Shown: positions 36,734 through 45,984 of the stretch, in pieces | Layout: each line of letters opens with the position of its first letter | Numbering within the stretch: the stretch's first letter is position 1 | Assembly (NCBI GenBank): GCA_039640505.1 | Contig: CP046865.1 | Span: 2,657,501-2,721,500 of the forward strand | Direction of reading: 5' to 3' | Length of the DNA stretch: 64,000 nt | DNA from: Rhodobacteraceae bacterium Araon29 | Lineage (GTDB): Bacteria > Pseudomonadota > Alphaproteobacteria > Rhodobacterales > Rhodobacteraceae | Program-made: the position numbers and the translations under genes | The notes under the pieces: model-generated | Database searches by the model: none | The model's input: only the letters and a program-made list of their open reading frames with translations | What the model was told of the DNA's origin: nothing

Positions 36734-37695
36734 ACCAACTCCTCCTTGGGCTTATGGCAGGCGCGCAAACCACTACCGCTGGGCACAACCATCGCGCGCT
36801 CGGTTCTGCAATGGTCCACTACATGCTCACAACGGGGCGAAAACGGGCAGCCTTTGGGCATATTCATCATATTTGGTGGATTTCCGGGAATGGCATTCAA
36901 TGCTTCATTTCCTTGGTCCAAACGAGGGATCGCTGACAATAACGCCTGAGTATAGGGGTGGCTCGGACTGGCAAACAATGGCTTGATGTCATCATATTCC
37001 ATCATTTGCCCCCCATAAAGTACCAAAACCTTTTCACAGCTTTGGGCCACCACGCCCAAATCATGAGTGATCAGCACTAGCGACATTTGAAACTCTTTTT
37101 GCAACTCGCCGAGCAAGGACATAATTTGATCTTGAACGGTCACATCCAAAGCTGTTGTCGGCTCATCAGCGATGAGCAACTCCGGCTCGCACAGAAGAGC
37201 CATTGCGATCATCACCCGCTGCCGCATCCCGCCAGAAAATTCATGCGGATACATATGCACACGGTTTTTGGCATCAGGTATGCGCACCGCATCCAGCATA
37301 GCGATGGCCCGCGACCTAGCCGCGCGCTTGCTCATCCCCCGATGATGCAGCAAAACCTCGACCATCTGTTCTGACACCCGCAAATACGGGTTGAGCGAGG
37401 TCATGGGATCCTGAAAAATCATAGCCATTTTTTCGGCGCGATATGTGTTGAGTTCAGAGGTTGGCAGGTTAAGGATGTCTTTTCCTTCGATCAAAACCCG
37501 GCCACTGCTGCGCCCATTTTCGGCCAGCAACCCCATGATTGAAAAAGCGGTTTGCGATTTTCCCGACCCGCTTTCCCCGACAATGGCCAAAGACCCGCCC
37601 TTTTCCAGCTCGAAACTTAGATCCTTCACTGCCTGCACCGCGCCATCATTGGTTTGAAATTCCACCGACAGATTTTCTACTTTTAATAAAGTCAT
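36730..37695 (-). CDS. oppD: Oligopeptide/dipeptide ABC transporter ATPase, OppD-like
   Basis: A 321-residue ATPase: Walker A GESGSGKSQTAFSIMG, signature FSGGMRQRVMIAMAL, Walker B LLIADEPTTALD, switch histidine LITHDLGVVAQ. The C-terminal oligo_HPY segment GCPFSPRCEHVVDHC is present. It pairs with OppF to energise peptide import and lies 9 bases after oppC. The N-terminus MTLLKVENLSVEFQTNDG is standard. Confidence 0.92.
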   Translation of the reverse strand: MTLLKVENLSVEFQTNDGAVQAVKDLSFELEKGGSLAIVGESGSGKSQTAFSIMGLLAENGRSSGRVLIEGKDILNLPTSELNTYRAEKMAMIFQDPMTSLNPYLRVSEQMVEVLLHHRGMSKRAARSRAIAMLDAVRIPDAKNRVHMYPHEFSGGMRQRVMIAMALLCEPELLIADEPTTALDVTVQDQIMSLLGELQKEFQMSLVLITHDLGVVAQSCEKVLVLYGGQMMEYDDIKPLFASPSHPYTQALLSAIPRLDQGNEALNAIPGNPPNMMNMPKGCPFSPRCEHVVDHCRTERAMVVPSGSGLRACHKPKEELV

Positions 37696-37704
37696 GCTGA
37701 TCCC

Positions 37705-38640
37705 CTACCGATCTTTGGGATCAAACGCATCGCGCAGACCATCGCCAATAAAGTAAAAACAAAACATCGTGACGGTGAAGAAAAACAGCGGAAAGGCAAG
37801 CTGCCAAATTGTGCCATAAGTCATGGTGCTTGCCCCCTCAAAAATCAGCGAGCCCCAGCTTGTATTGGGCTCTTGCACACCAAGACCAAGAAAGGAAATA
37901 AAACTTTCCGTCATAATGAATCCCGGGATCATCAATGAGCCGTAGACGATCACAATTCCAAGTAAGTTCGGCACAATATGGCGGATAACAATTGTAAATT
38001 GCGACACTCCAATGGCCCGCGCGGCCTCAATAAACTCTTTGTTTTTAAGCGTCATAGTCTGTCCGCGCGCCACACGCGCCATGCCAAGCCAACTAAACAG
38101 TGCAATGCCCACAAAAATCATCAAGATGGAGCGCCCAAATACCACTAAGAAAAGGATCAGCACAAACATGAAAGGAATTGAGATCAAAATATCGACAATC
38201 CGCATCATAAAGCCGTCAACGCGGCCTCCTATATACCCTGATATCGCGCCATAAATTGTTCCAACAAAGGTGCTAATAAAGGCGCCGATAAATCCAACGG
38301 CGAGCGAAATTCGGCTGCCTTGCACCACACGCGCATAAAGGTCACGGCCCATTTCATCCGTGCCGAAATAATGCCCTGTTTCTAAACTGGGGTAGCCTTT
38401 TTCGTAGGTCATCCCCAACACAGCCCAGTCAATTTCTTCAATGCTGTAAGCAGCAAAGTAATTGCCGAAGATTGAAAAGATACCAACCAGGATTAGGGTA
38501 AATAGACAGATCGTTGCCATTTTATTTCTGGCATAGCGGATGCGGGCATCAACCCAAAGCGAACGGCCTTTCATTTCATCGCCAATGGCTCGTTCAAAAT
38601 CATCAAAATTTATATTTTTCTTGGCTTTCAAATTTATCAT
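37705..38640 (-). CDS. oppC: Oligopeptide ABC transporter permease, OppC-like
   Basis: A 311-residue inner-membrane permease with a cytoplasmic N-terminal helix, then six membrane segments. The EAA loop reads EFIEAARAIGVSQFTIVIRHIVPNLLG. The periplasmic region YFGTDEMGRDLYARVVQGSRIS is the classic OppC/DppC motif. It follows oppB by 4 bases and precedes oppD by 9. Confidence 0.93.
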   Translation of the reverse strand: MINLKAKKNINFDDFERAIGDEMKGRSLWVDARIRYARNKMATICLFTLILVGIFSIFGNYFAAYSIEEIDWAVLGMTYEKGYPSLETGHYFGTDEMGRDLYARVVQGSRISLAVGFIGAFISTFVGTIYGAISGYIGGRVDGFMMRIVDILISIPFMFVLILFLVVFGRSILMIFVGIALFSWLGMARVARGQTMTLKNKEFIEAARAIGVSQFTIVIRHIVPNLLGIVIVYGSLMIPGFIMTESFISFLGLGVQEPNTSWGSLIFEGASTMTYGTIWQLAFPLFFFTVTMFCFYFIGDGLRDAFDPKDR

Positions 38641-38644
38641 CAGC

Positions 38645-39568
38645 TTAATACCTTATTTGAGGATCGAGCCAGCCATAGGCCAAATCAACAATAAGGTTGA
38701 ACAGAACCACCAATCCACCCGCAAGCAAGGTGATACCAAGCATCACTGAGTAATCCCGGTTTAAGGCCGAGTTGACAAAGAAATACCCCATGCCACCGGT
38801 CGAGAAAATAGAATCGATGATGAAAGAGCCCGTGATCAGACCAACAAACATTGGTCCCAGATAAGTGATGACCGGCAGCATTGCCGGCTTGAGCGCATGA
38901 CGCAAAATCACCGTCCGCTCTGGCAGTCCTTTGGCCCGCGCCGTCCGGATATAATTTGACCGCAACACTTCAAGTAATGAAGCCCTCGTTAGCCGGGTAA
39001 GCTCGGCTGTGTAGGATGTAGATAGCGCGATCACCGGCAGGATCAGGTTTTCCCAACTGCCATCGTTCCAACCACCGCCCGGCAAAAGTCCAAGCCATAA
39101 AGTAAATACCAATATCAATAGCGGCGCCATGACAAAATTTGGCAACACGCTAGCAGTGATTGAAAAGCCCACCGCGAAATAATCGGTTCTGGTATTTTGC
39201 CGCAGTGCCGCGATCAAGCCAAGCGGAATACCAAAAGACACTGCCACGATAAAAGACCAAATGCCATAGGTCATGGTCACCGGAAATCCCTGCGCGATAA
39301 TCTCATTTACAGTGCGATCTTTATATTTAAACGAGGGACCGAAATCGAATTCCGTCAGTATCCCGACGGTATAATTAATCATTTGTTTGTAAATCGGCTG
39401 GTCAAGACCGTATTTTGCTTCAATGTTGGCCAAAACTTGCGGTGGCAGCGGCTTTTCCGAAGTAAAAGGCCCTCCGGGCGCTGCATGCATTAGTAAAAAT
39501 GAAATCACCAAAATGATCAGCAAAGTCGGAATAGCAATCGCCACACGGCGAACAATCAGGTTGAGCAT
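38645..39568 (-). CDS. oppB: Oligopeptide ABC transporter permease, OppB-like
   Basis: A 307-residue inner-membrane permease with six helices. It opens MLNLIVRRVAIAIPTLLIIL and has the large periplasmic loop containing GLDQPIYKQMINY. The EAA loop is NYIRTARAKGLPERTVILRHALKPA. The gene is separated from oppA by 84 bases that hold a strong hairpin. Confidence 0.93.
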   Translation of the reverse strand: MLNLIVRRVAIAIPTLLIILVISFLLMHAAPGGPFTSEKPLPPQVLANIEAKYGLDQPIYKQMINYTVGILTEFDFGPSFKYKDRTVNEIIAQGFPVTMTYGIWSFIVAVSFGIPLGLIAALRQNTRTDYFAVGFSITASVLPNFVMAPLLILVFTLWLGLLPGGGWNDGSWENLILPVIALSTSYTAELTRLTRASLLEVLRSNYIRTARAKGLPERTVILRHALKPAMLPVITYLGPMFVGLITGSFIIDSIFSTGGMGYFFVNSALNRDYSVMLGITLLAGGLVVLFNLIVDLAYGWLDPQIRY

Positions 39569-39612
39569 AGGTACGTTCCAAATAAGTCAGAAATTGCCTT
39601 GCGGATAAAGAA

Positions 39613-39638
39613 CGGGCACCGAAAAATATCGGTGCCCG
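39613..39638 (-). terminator. Hairpin between oppA and oppB
   Basis: CGGGCACCGA (39613-39622) and TCGGTGCCCG (39629-39638) form a perfect 10-bp stem with a six-base loop, inside the 84-base oppA-oppB gap. On the minus strand it follows the oppA stop by 15 bases. Such hairpins commonly terminate part of the transcripts or protect the binding-protein message, so that OppA is made in excess of the membrane parts. Confidence 0.7.
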
Positions 39639-39652
39639 CGAGCATTAATTAA

Positions 39653-41278
39653 TTATTTTGCAACCTTATAAAGGTTCCTAGAATACCAATTGCCTTCAAC
39701 GTTCTCAAATGGCCATCCTTTGATAGATGGTTTTAGGAACATTGCATTCGTATAGTGGTAGATTGAGATTAAAGGAACTTCATCAGCAACAATTTCCTCA
39801 ATCCTCGTATAGTTTGGCTGTGGATTATCTGACGTTTTTGAATCCAACAGTAATTGATCAACCTCAGCATTTGCGAATTTGGAATCGTTATAGCCAGAAG
39901 CTGAACCGACCAGATCTAGGAAAGTTGAGGCCTCGTTATAGTCACCGCACCAACCCGCGCGACCAACCTGATAGTTGCCTTCACTTTTCGTGGTCAGGAA
40001 GGTTTTCCATTCCTGGTTTTGCATGGTTGCTTCCACACCCAGCTTTTGCTTCCACATCTGGCTGATGGCAATCGCGATCTTTTTGTGACCCTCAGAGGTA
40101 TTATAGAGGATTTCGACCGACAGTGGATTGTCCGTGCCGTACCCCGCCGCAGAAAGCAATTCTGCCGCTTTGGCATCACGCTCGGCTTGGGTCATTGTGG
40201 AAGCTTCGACTTCTGGTACTGTAAACCCGGCTGTTGCAGCCGGCGTAAAGGTATAGGCGGGGAACTGACCTGCCTGTAGTATATTATTAACAATGATATC
40301 ACGGTCAATGGCATAGGACAGCGCCTGTCTTACCCGCTTGTCTTTCAATGCCTCTGGACCATTTTCGCCCATATTCATGCTATAATAATAGGTGCAAAGT
40401 GCGGGGTTTGAATGCACTTCGTCTGGATACTGCTCTTGCATTTTCAAGAACTGGCCCGTTGGCACGCCTGTCTGATCAAATTCGCCGGCGAGGTAGCGTG
40501 TCAGTGCCACGTTTTCGTCATTGACGATCTTGATCACGACTTTTTCCATGATGGTTTCCGCGTCGTTCCAATACATCGGGTTGCGCTCACGCTCCAATGT
40601 TTCATTTGGCACGTGCTTGGTCAGCACATAGGCGCCGTTTGAGACAATATTTTCAGGCTTCACCCAGTCGGTACCGTGCGCTTCTATGGCCCATTGCGGG
40701 GTCGGAAATGTGGAGCTATGCGTTGTGGTAAGTGGGAAATAGGACATACTGCCGGCGAGCGTAACTTCGAGCGTAGTATCGTTTAGCGCTTTAACGCCCA
40801 ATTCCGAAACCGGCATTTCGCCAGACATCACATCAACCGCATTTTTAAGGTTCATCACCCCCATAAACCATTGATATTCTGAGGCGGTTTCCGGATCCGC
40901 AAGACGTTTCCACGCATATTCAAAATCACCCGCAGTGACGGTTTTGCCGTCTGACCACTTTGCATTGTTGCGCAGGGTAAATGTGTAAACGGTTTTATCG
41001 GCATTTGTGGTATGATTTAGCGCTACGCCGGGCACCATATTGCCATCCGCATCTTGGTTATAGAGACCTTCAAAAAGGTCGCGAACAATTGCAGCGCCGC
41101 CCACATCTTCTACGAGTTGCGGATCAACCGAGGTATGCTCGTCAATGGTTTGATAGGTAAATGTTTGGTCATCCGCCAAGGCCTCGCCAGTTGTCGGATG
41201 GGTTCCAGCGGCCAAAAGCGGGCCACTTGCCCAGCTGACAGCCGATGCCAATAATATAGCTTTAATACAATGTTTCAT
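39653..41278 (-). CDS. oppA: Oligopeptide ABC transporter periplasmic binding protein, OppA/MppA-like
   Basis: A 541-residue substrate-binding protein of the large cluster C type. The signal peptide MKHCIKAILLASAVSWASG ends near LLAAG and lacks a lipobox, so the mature protein is soluble in the periplasm. The mature part opens with the OppA-like segments SVDPQLVEDVGGAAIVRDLF and GVALNHTTNADKTVYTFTLR, with KWSDGKTVTAGDFEYAWKRL after them. An AGGGAGAG ribosome-binding site lies six bases before the ATG. It leads the opp operon. Confidence 0.92.
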   Translation of the reverse strand: MKHCIKAILLASAVSWASGPLLAAGTHPTTGEALADDQTFTYQTIDEHTSVDPQLVEDVGGAAIVRDLFEGLYNQDADGNMVPGVALNHTTNADKTVYTFTLRNNAKWSDGKTVTAGDFEYAWKRLADPETASEYQWFMGVMNLKNAVDVMSGEMPVSELGVKALNDTTLEVTLAGSMSYFPLTTTHSSTFPTPQWAIEAHGTDWVKPENIVSNGAYVLTKHVPNETLERERNPMYWNDAETIMEKVVIKIVNDENVALTRYLAGEFDQTGVPTGQFLKMQEQYPDEVHSNPALCTYYYSMNMGENGPEALKDKRVRQALSYAIDRDIIVNNILQAGQFPAYTFTPAATAGFTVPEVEASTMTQAERDAKAAELLSAAGYGTDNPLSVEILYNTSEGHKKIAIAISQMWKQKLGVEATMQNQEWKTFLTTKSEGNYQVGRAGWCGDYNEASTFLDLVGSASGYNDSKFANAEVDQLLLDSKTSDNPQPNYTRIEEIVADEVPLISIYHYTNAMFLKPSIKGWPFENVEGNWYSRNLYKVAK

Positions 41279-41612
41279 TCATCTCTCCCTTTTGGTGAAT
41301 AACTTATTGAGTTTCCTTTTTTGATACAAACAAGTGAATCGCTTAATACCAAAGTGTGTGAAAGTTAAACACGCTCGCGATGAGTTGCCTAGACTGCATT
41401 TCGCAATCTAAAGTGGGTTTCCTTCACATTGTGGTGAATTTTTTTGAATTTTCTTTTCGAATAGGAAGTAAACCTGTCCAAATGAAACCGCCGCCCGTGA
41501 TCTTTGCTGTATTATTGAGCAATGCACCCCGGTTGTACTTTCCAAATCTATCCGCTTAGGCGGCTCCTAGCGGTGAAAACTGCAGGCTGCAGTGTTCTCG
41601 GGCGAATAGATG
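41279..41612. promoter_or_regulatory. oppA upstream region
   Basis: A 334-base gap between oppA (reading away to the left) and the end of the IclR gene, with no supported frame. It must contain the opp promoter. Two short inverted repeats are visible: TTCAC-ATTGTG-GTGAA at 41422-41437, and a CTGCAG-containing repeat near 41580-41592. Neither can be tied to a named regulator from sequence alone. Confidence 0.4.
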
Positions 41613-42377
41613 TCAGTCTTTAAACAAGACAGCTTGCAATTGTCGCGCCGCTTCAAGCAAAACGGGCTTAGAGGCCACCAACTTTTCACGGTCGAGCCGT
41701 ATCGATGGCCCATGAAATGCAATTGCTGCAACAAATCGACCGCTGGCTTGGCGCACCGGCACAGCAATCGCTAGCATGTCATCCAGAAACTCTTCGTTAT
41801 CTAAGGCATATCCTTGTTTAGAAATACTGTCTAACTCCTGCAAAAGCGCCGATGGCGAGGTAAATGTATTGGATGTATGAGCTTCTAGGTTTAGCGTTGG
41901 AATTAATTTAGCGCGATCATTTGCAGAAAGCGAGGCGAGATAGGTTTTGCCACTGGCAGTGCAATGAAACGGCACATTTGTCCCGATTGGTAATTGAACT
42001 CGAAAGGCCCAGTCGGTTTCAACCCGGTCAAGATAGCTCATTCCCGATACTTCCGGCACCGCAAAATTTACAGTTTCACCAACCTGACGGGCTACACTCT
42101 CTAAAATTCGTCTGCGGATCACATGCAAATGCGATGAATACATCAATCCCGCCCCAATGGTGCGACTGCGCCGTGCCGCACGCAGTCTTTTGCCACTGTC
42201 CTCATAAATTAAAAATCCTTGATCCACCAAGGTCGCACAGACCCGGTGCACGGTTTGTTTCGGCAATCCAATCGCGCGGCCGATCTCTGTCGGGGTCATC
42301 GGCGATGAAGATTCGCCCAAGGCCTCTAAGATCAGCAAAGGCCTAATGTTGGTGGGCATTCGCTGTGAAGACGACAT
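41613..42377 (-). CDS. IclR-family transcriptional regulator
   Basis: A 254-residue regulator. The N-terminal winged helix-turn-helix (residues about 8-65) holds TPTEIGRAIGLPKQTVHRVCATLVDQGFL. The C-terminal effector domain has FHCTASGKTYLASL, GYALDNEEFLDDMLAIAVPV and the closing RQLQAVLF. ATG at 42377 follows AGGAGTTGGAAAG; an in-frame start 54 bases upstream is rejected. It is divergent from a GMC oxidoreductase gene, which is the usual arrangement for a local regulator, and a perfect inverted repeat lies between them. Confidence 0.9.
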   Translation of the reverse strand: MSSSQRMPTNIRPLLILEALGESSSPMTPTEIGRAIGLPKQTVHRVCATLVDQGFLIYEDSGKRLRAARRSRTIGAGLMYSSHLHVIRRRILESVARQVGETVNFAVPEVSGMSYLDRVETDWAFRVQLPIGTNVPFHCTASGKTYLASLSANDRAKLIPTLNLEAHTSNTFTSPSALLQELDSISKQGYALDNEEFLDDMLAIAVPVRQASGRFVAAIAFHGPSIRLDREKLVASKPVLLEAARQLQAVLFKD

Positions 42378-42402
42378 CTTTCCAACTCCTAAAAAACCAC
42401 AT

Positions 42403-42424
42403 TTTTCAAAATATCTCTTGAAAA
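42403..42424. promoter_or_regulatory. Candidate IclR operator in the divergent promoter
   Basis: TTTTCAA (42403-42409) and TTGAAAA (42418-42424) form a perfect seven-base inverted repeat with an eight-base spacer. It lies 26-47 bases upstream of the IclR start and 73-94 bases upstream of the oxidoreductase start. IclR proteins bind such A/T-flanked palindromes as dimers of dimers, often in a shared divergent promoter. Confidence 0.45.
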
Positions 42425-42496
42425 GAATCAAAAAACAATGCTTTATTAATAAATTGGGACGAAAAGTCTCATTTTTTGTATCTAAGGGCGGTTTTT

Positions 42497-44119
42497 TTGG
42501 AATTTGACTACGTGATTGTAGGTGCAGGCTCTTCTGGGTGTGTTCTTGCCAACCGGCTCAGCGCAGATCCATCTGTACGAGTGGCTGTCATCGAAGCTGG
42601 CGGCCGTGATGTTTCGCCGTGGATACACATACCTGTTGGATATTTTCGCACCATCAAAAACCCAGCTTTGAACTGGATGTACCGTACCGAGCAAGACCCC
42701 GGCCTCAACGGACGCGCCATTAACTGGCCGCGGGGTAAAACTTTGGGCGGATCAAGCTCCATCAACGGTTTGCTTTATGTGCGCGGCCAAACGCAAGATT
42801 ATGATGGATGGGCACAAAGAGGAAACTCCGGCTGGTCTTGGGATGATGTTCTTCCATACTTTAAAAAATCAGAAAATTGGAATGGGGCCGATGACGGTGA
42901 ACGTGGACAAAACGGACCTTTAGAAGTCAACCAATCACATAGTTCTTGGCCGATTGTTGACGCATGGATAGAAGCCGCTCAGGCTGCTGGATTCTCTTAC
43001 AATAGTGATTACAACTCTGGTGACCAAGAAGGTGTAAGCTTTTTTCAACAAACGGCTCAAAACGGCCTGCGCTGTAGTGCTGCAAAAGCTTACCTTAAAC
43101 CCGTCCGCCGCCGAGATAATCTGCATATTCTGACCCGAGCACTGGTCGAAAATATAACTTTCGAAGGCCGCACTGCAACTGGCATCGTAATCACGCAAGG
43201 CCATAAAAGGCAGCATATAAAAGCGCGCAAGGAAGTCATTTTAAGCGCAGGCGCAATCGGCTCTCCACAATTGCTTATGCTGTCGGGCATTGGTGTGCCG
43301 GATGAGCTGAAAGACCACGGGATTGAGGTTTTGCACGCTTTGGGCGGGGTCGGGAAAAATCTACAAGATCATTTGCAGGCGCGGCCCGTTTACAAGGTAA
43401 ATCTGCCCACTATTAATACCAAAACCCGCGGGCTGCTGAACCACCTTTCTATCGGGATGCAATATACATTCAAACGCTCCGGCCCAATGACCCTCGCGGC
43501 CAGCCTCGGCACTGCTTTTTTAAAAACACGCCCCGAGCTAGAGAGCCCAGACATTCAATTTCATATCCAGCCACTAAGCGCAGATGATCCAACCATCGAA
43601 ATGCATAATTTTGATGCCTTTACTGCTTCGGTTTTACAATTGCGTCCGCAAAGCACCGGTGAAATCCTGCTTAAATCAGCAAATATCAAAGACCATCCGG
43701 CCATTCATCCTAACTATCTCTCTGAACAGGTCGATCAAAATACAATAGTTGATGGCATCAGAGTGGCCAGACGCATTTGTCGCCACCAACCCGTGTCTGA
43801 TATGATCGAAACAGAATATAAGCCCGGCCCAGATGTGCCCGATGAGGACTATGACGGCTTACTTGACTGGGCAAGGCAGACCTCGACAACGATTTATCAT
43901 CCAACTGGCACCTGCAAAATGGGCCAAGACCCGATGGCAGTCGTGGATGAAACTTTACGGGTGCATGGGCTAGACCGTCTGCGCGTTGTTGATTGCTCAA
44001 TCATGCCGCAGATCGTGTCAGGAAACACCAATGGACCAGCCATAATGATTGGGGAAAAAGCAGCTGATATGATTATACAAGACCAAAAAACAACCACCAC
44101 CGGAGGCCACTACTCATGA
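42497..44119 (+). CDS. GMC-family oxidoreductase (choline/alcohol dehydrogenase-like)
   Basis: A 540-residue FAD enzyme of the glucose-methanol-choline family, oxidising an alcohol to an aldehyde. The FAD loop is VGAGSSGCVLANRLSADPS with a partner acidic residue in VIEAGG. The GMC signature 1 is PRGKTLGGSSSINGLLYVRG, signature 2 GAIGSPQLLMLSGIG, and the catalytic histidine lies in YHPTGTCKMG, followed by VSGNTNGPAIMIGEKAADMI. I use a TTG start at 42497 preceded by AAGGGCGG; a TTG at 42476 would add seven residues. It overlaps terC by four bases. Substrate uncertain: choline, polyethylene glycol or another alcohol. Confidence 0.85.
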   Translation: MEFDYVIVGAGSSGCVLANRLSADPSVRVAVIEAGGRDVSPWIHIPVGYFRTIKNPALNWMYRTEQDPGLNGRAINWPRGKTLGGSSSINGLLYVRGQTQDYDGWAQRGNSGWSWDDVLPYFKKSENWNGADDGERGQNGPLEVNQSHSSWPIVDAWIEAAQAAGFSYNSDYNSGDQEGVSFFQQTAQNGLRCSAAKAYLKPVRRRDNLHILTRALVENITFEGRTATGIVITQGHKRQHIKARKEVILSAGAIGSPQLLMLSGIGVPDELKDHGIEVLHALGGVGKNLQDHLQARPVYKVNLPTINTKTRGLLNHLSIGMQYTFKRSGPMTLAASLGTAFLKTRPELESPDIQFHIQPLSADDPTIEMHNFDAFTASVLQLRPQSTGEILLKSANIKDHPAIHPNYLSEQVDQNTIVDGIRVARRICRHQPVSDMIETEYKPGPDVPDEDYDGLLDWARQTSTTIYHPTGTCKMGQDPMAVVDETLRVHGLDRLRVVDCSIMPQIVSGNTNGPAIMIGEKAADMIIQDQKTTTTGGHYS

Positions 44120-44772
44120 TTGCTGAAGCCGGTGATATTTTCTCAATCATTGTCGCAGACATAGTTTTGTCCGGCGACAACGCCCTGATTATTGGCATGG
44201 CAGCCGCCTCTTTACCGCCAGAAATGCGTAAAAAGGCGATATTTTATGGCATGGTGGTCGCGGCCTTGCTGCGCATTGTCTTTGCCGTTATCGCGACCAA
44301 GCTTCTTGGCATACCGGGCTTGCTCTTCGTCGGAGCCTTACTCCTGTTCTGGGTCTGTTGGCGGCTTTTTGGCGAAATTCGCGAAGCCAACCGACAATCC
44401 GATGGCGAAAGCAGTGCAGTCGAAGCAGGAGAAACCGCCGAACTGGATTCTACGGGATCGCCGCGCAAAACCATGCGGCGCGCGATGATCTATATCATGG
44501 TGGCTGATGTTTCAATGTCGATTGACAACGTGCTTGCAGTGGCCGCTATTGCTGATGGTAATACCAATATGCTGATCTTTGGCCTTGCCTTGGCCATTGC
44601 TCTTATGGCCTTTGCTGCCACTTTAATCATGAAGCTACTGGCAAGGTTCCCGATCATTTCTTGGCTCGGGCTTGCTGTTTTAGTATATGTTGCGGCGGAA
44701 ATGTTCCACCGCGGCCTCACCGATCCTGAAATTGGAGTTCTCGCGTTTATACAAGCCGTAGCGCCAGGATAA
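44116..44772 (+). CDS. TerC-family integral membrane protein
   Basis: A 218-residue membrane protein with about six to seven helices. The two TerC motifs are DIVLSGDNALIIGMAAASLP near residue 14 and DVSMSIDNVLAVAAIADG near residue 131, each with the acidic residues thought to bind a metal. Relatives include the manganese exporters of the Alx/YkoY/MntEF type. Overlap with the GMC gene (ATGA at 44116) makes the two genes one operon, which is unusual because no functional link is known. Confidence 0.85.
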   Translation: MIAEAGDIFSIIVADIVLSGDNALIIGMAAASLPPEMRKKAIFYGMVVAALLRIVFAVIATKLLGIPGLLFVGALLLFWVCWRLFGEIREANRQSDGESSAVEAGETAELDSTGSPRKTMRRAMIYIMVADVSMSIDNVLAVAAIADGNTNMLIFGLALAIALMAFAATLIMKLLARFPIISWLGLAVLVYVAAEMFHRGLTDPEIGVLAFIQAVAPG

Positions 44773-44858
44773 CCAATATCGAGATTCAAGCTTCCGCAAT
44801 GCCTTCGGCAGAAGCATGAAAAGAACAAAGAAGGCATAACTTATGGGAGGAAACTATA

Positions 44859-45965
44859 ATGTTTGACCTAAAAAAACTGAAAACCAGCGCAACTGCGCTA
44901 GGTGTCGCCGCCGCGATGATGGCGTCTACCGCAACGGCTGAAACCGTAATTCGTATTCAGTCAGTTCTGAGCAATTCATCAGATGAAGTTAAAATGCTGG
45001 GGAGCTTTGCGGACGATGTTGCGGCCTTGACAGGCGGCTCTTTGAAAATTGAAATTCTGCCCGCAGGTGCTGTTGTTGGCCCACGCGATATCATGGACGC
45101 GGTTGACGCCGGCCTTGTAGAAGGCGGTTTCGCTTGGACACACTATTGGGGTGGTAAGCACCCAGCTGCCAACCTCTTTGGCGCACCGATTGCGGGCGCT
45201 GGCGTTGGTATGGATGCTCTCGCATTCCTATCATGGTTCCAATACGGCGGTGGTAAAGAGCTTTACGACCAGCTTTGGGACGAAATGGGCGTTAATGTAA
45301 AAGGCTTTATGCTGCAGCCCGTTGGACCAGAAGCATTGGGTTGGTTCCCAGAGCCAATTAACTCTATGGATGACTTCCGGAAACTGCGCTTCCGCGCCCC
45401 TCCAGGCATGGTTGGTGCAGCGTATAACGAAATCGGTGTTGCGGCTGTTGCCATGGGCGGCGGGGATATCCTTCCTGCGCTTGAAAAAGGCACAATCGAC
45501 GCGGCTGAGTGGTGCTGCCCGAAGCCAGACTCAGTTTTTGGCTTCCAAAAAGTTCTTAAGCACTACTACCTGCAAGGTTTGCACCAGGTTGTTGTAAACG
45601 CTGACCTTTACATCAACGGTGATGTATACGACGGCCTGTCAGCGATGGAACAGAAAGCCATAGAAGTTGCTGCAAACGCGTCTTTGTCTAAATCAATGTC
45701 TTACCGTATCCTGGAAAACGGTAAATCACTGAAGGATTTGACAGAAAACCACGGCGTTATTCTAGAAGATACTCCTGCAGACTACTTCACAGAATACATG
45801 GCTGCTGCGAAAAAGCTTCTTGAAGCTGCCGCCGCAGACAATGAATTCTTCGCAGAAGTATGGCAGTCACAAAAAGATTTTGCTGACATCGCCGTTCCAT
45901 TCTGGGCAGGTGCACAAGCGTCTAACGCTGGTTTGGGTAAAGCCCACGCGGACACTTTGAAGTAA
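44859..45965 (+). CDS. dctP: TRAP transporter substrate-binding protein, DctP family
   Basis: A 368-residue periplasmic binding protein. The signal peptide (about 1-27) ends near TATAE, and the mature part starts VIRIQSVLSNSSDE. The DctP-like centre includes KLRFRAPPGMVGAAYNEIG, in which an arginine normally pairs with the substrate carboxylate, and EWCCPKPDSVFGFQKVLKHYY. The latter matches the TakP-like branch that binds 2-oxo acids. A strong GGGAGGAAAC ribosome-binding site precedes the ATG. A GC-rich hairpin follows it, then the fused permease gene. Confidence 0.88.
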   Translation: MFDLKKLKTSATALGVAAAMMASTATAETVIRIQSVLSNSSDEVKMLGSFADDVAALTGGSLKIEILPAGAVVGPRDIMDAVDAGLVEGGFAWTHYWGGKHPAANLFGAPIAGAGVGMDALAFLSWFQYGGGKELYDQLWDEMGVNVKGFMLQPVGPEALGWFPEPINSMDDFRKLRFRAPPGMVGAAYNEIGVAAVAMGGGDILPALEKGTIDAAEWCCPKPDSVFGFQKVLKHYYLQGLHQVVVNADLYINGDVYDGLSAMEQKAIEVAANASLSKSMSYRILENGKSLKDLTENHGVILEDTPADYFTEYMAAAKKLLEAAAADNEFFAEVWQSQKDFADIAVPFWAGAQASNAGLGKAHADTLK

Positions 45966-45984
45966 ACTACTTTGATGATAATAG

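Noticed and set aside
42476-42496. Earlier TTG start for the GMC oxidoreductase
   Set aside because: The 42497 TTG has AAGGGCGG at a proper distance and gives the family N-terminus; the extra residues look like untranslated leader.
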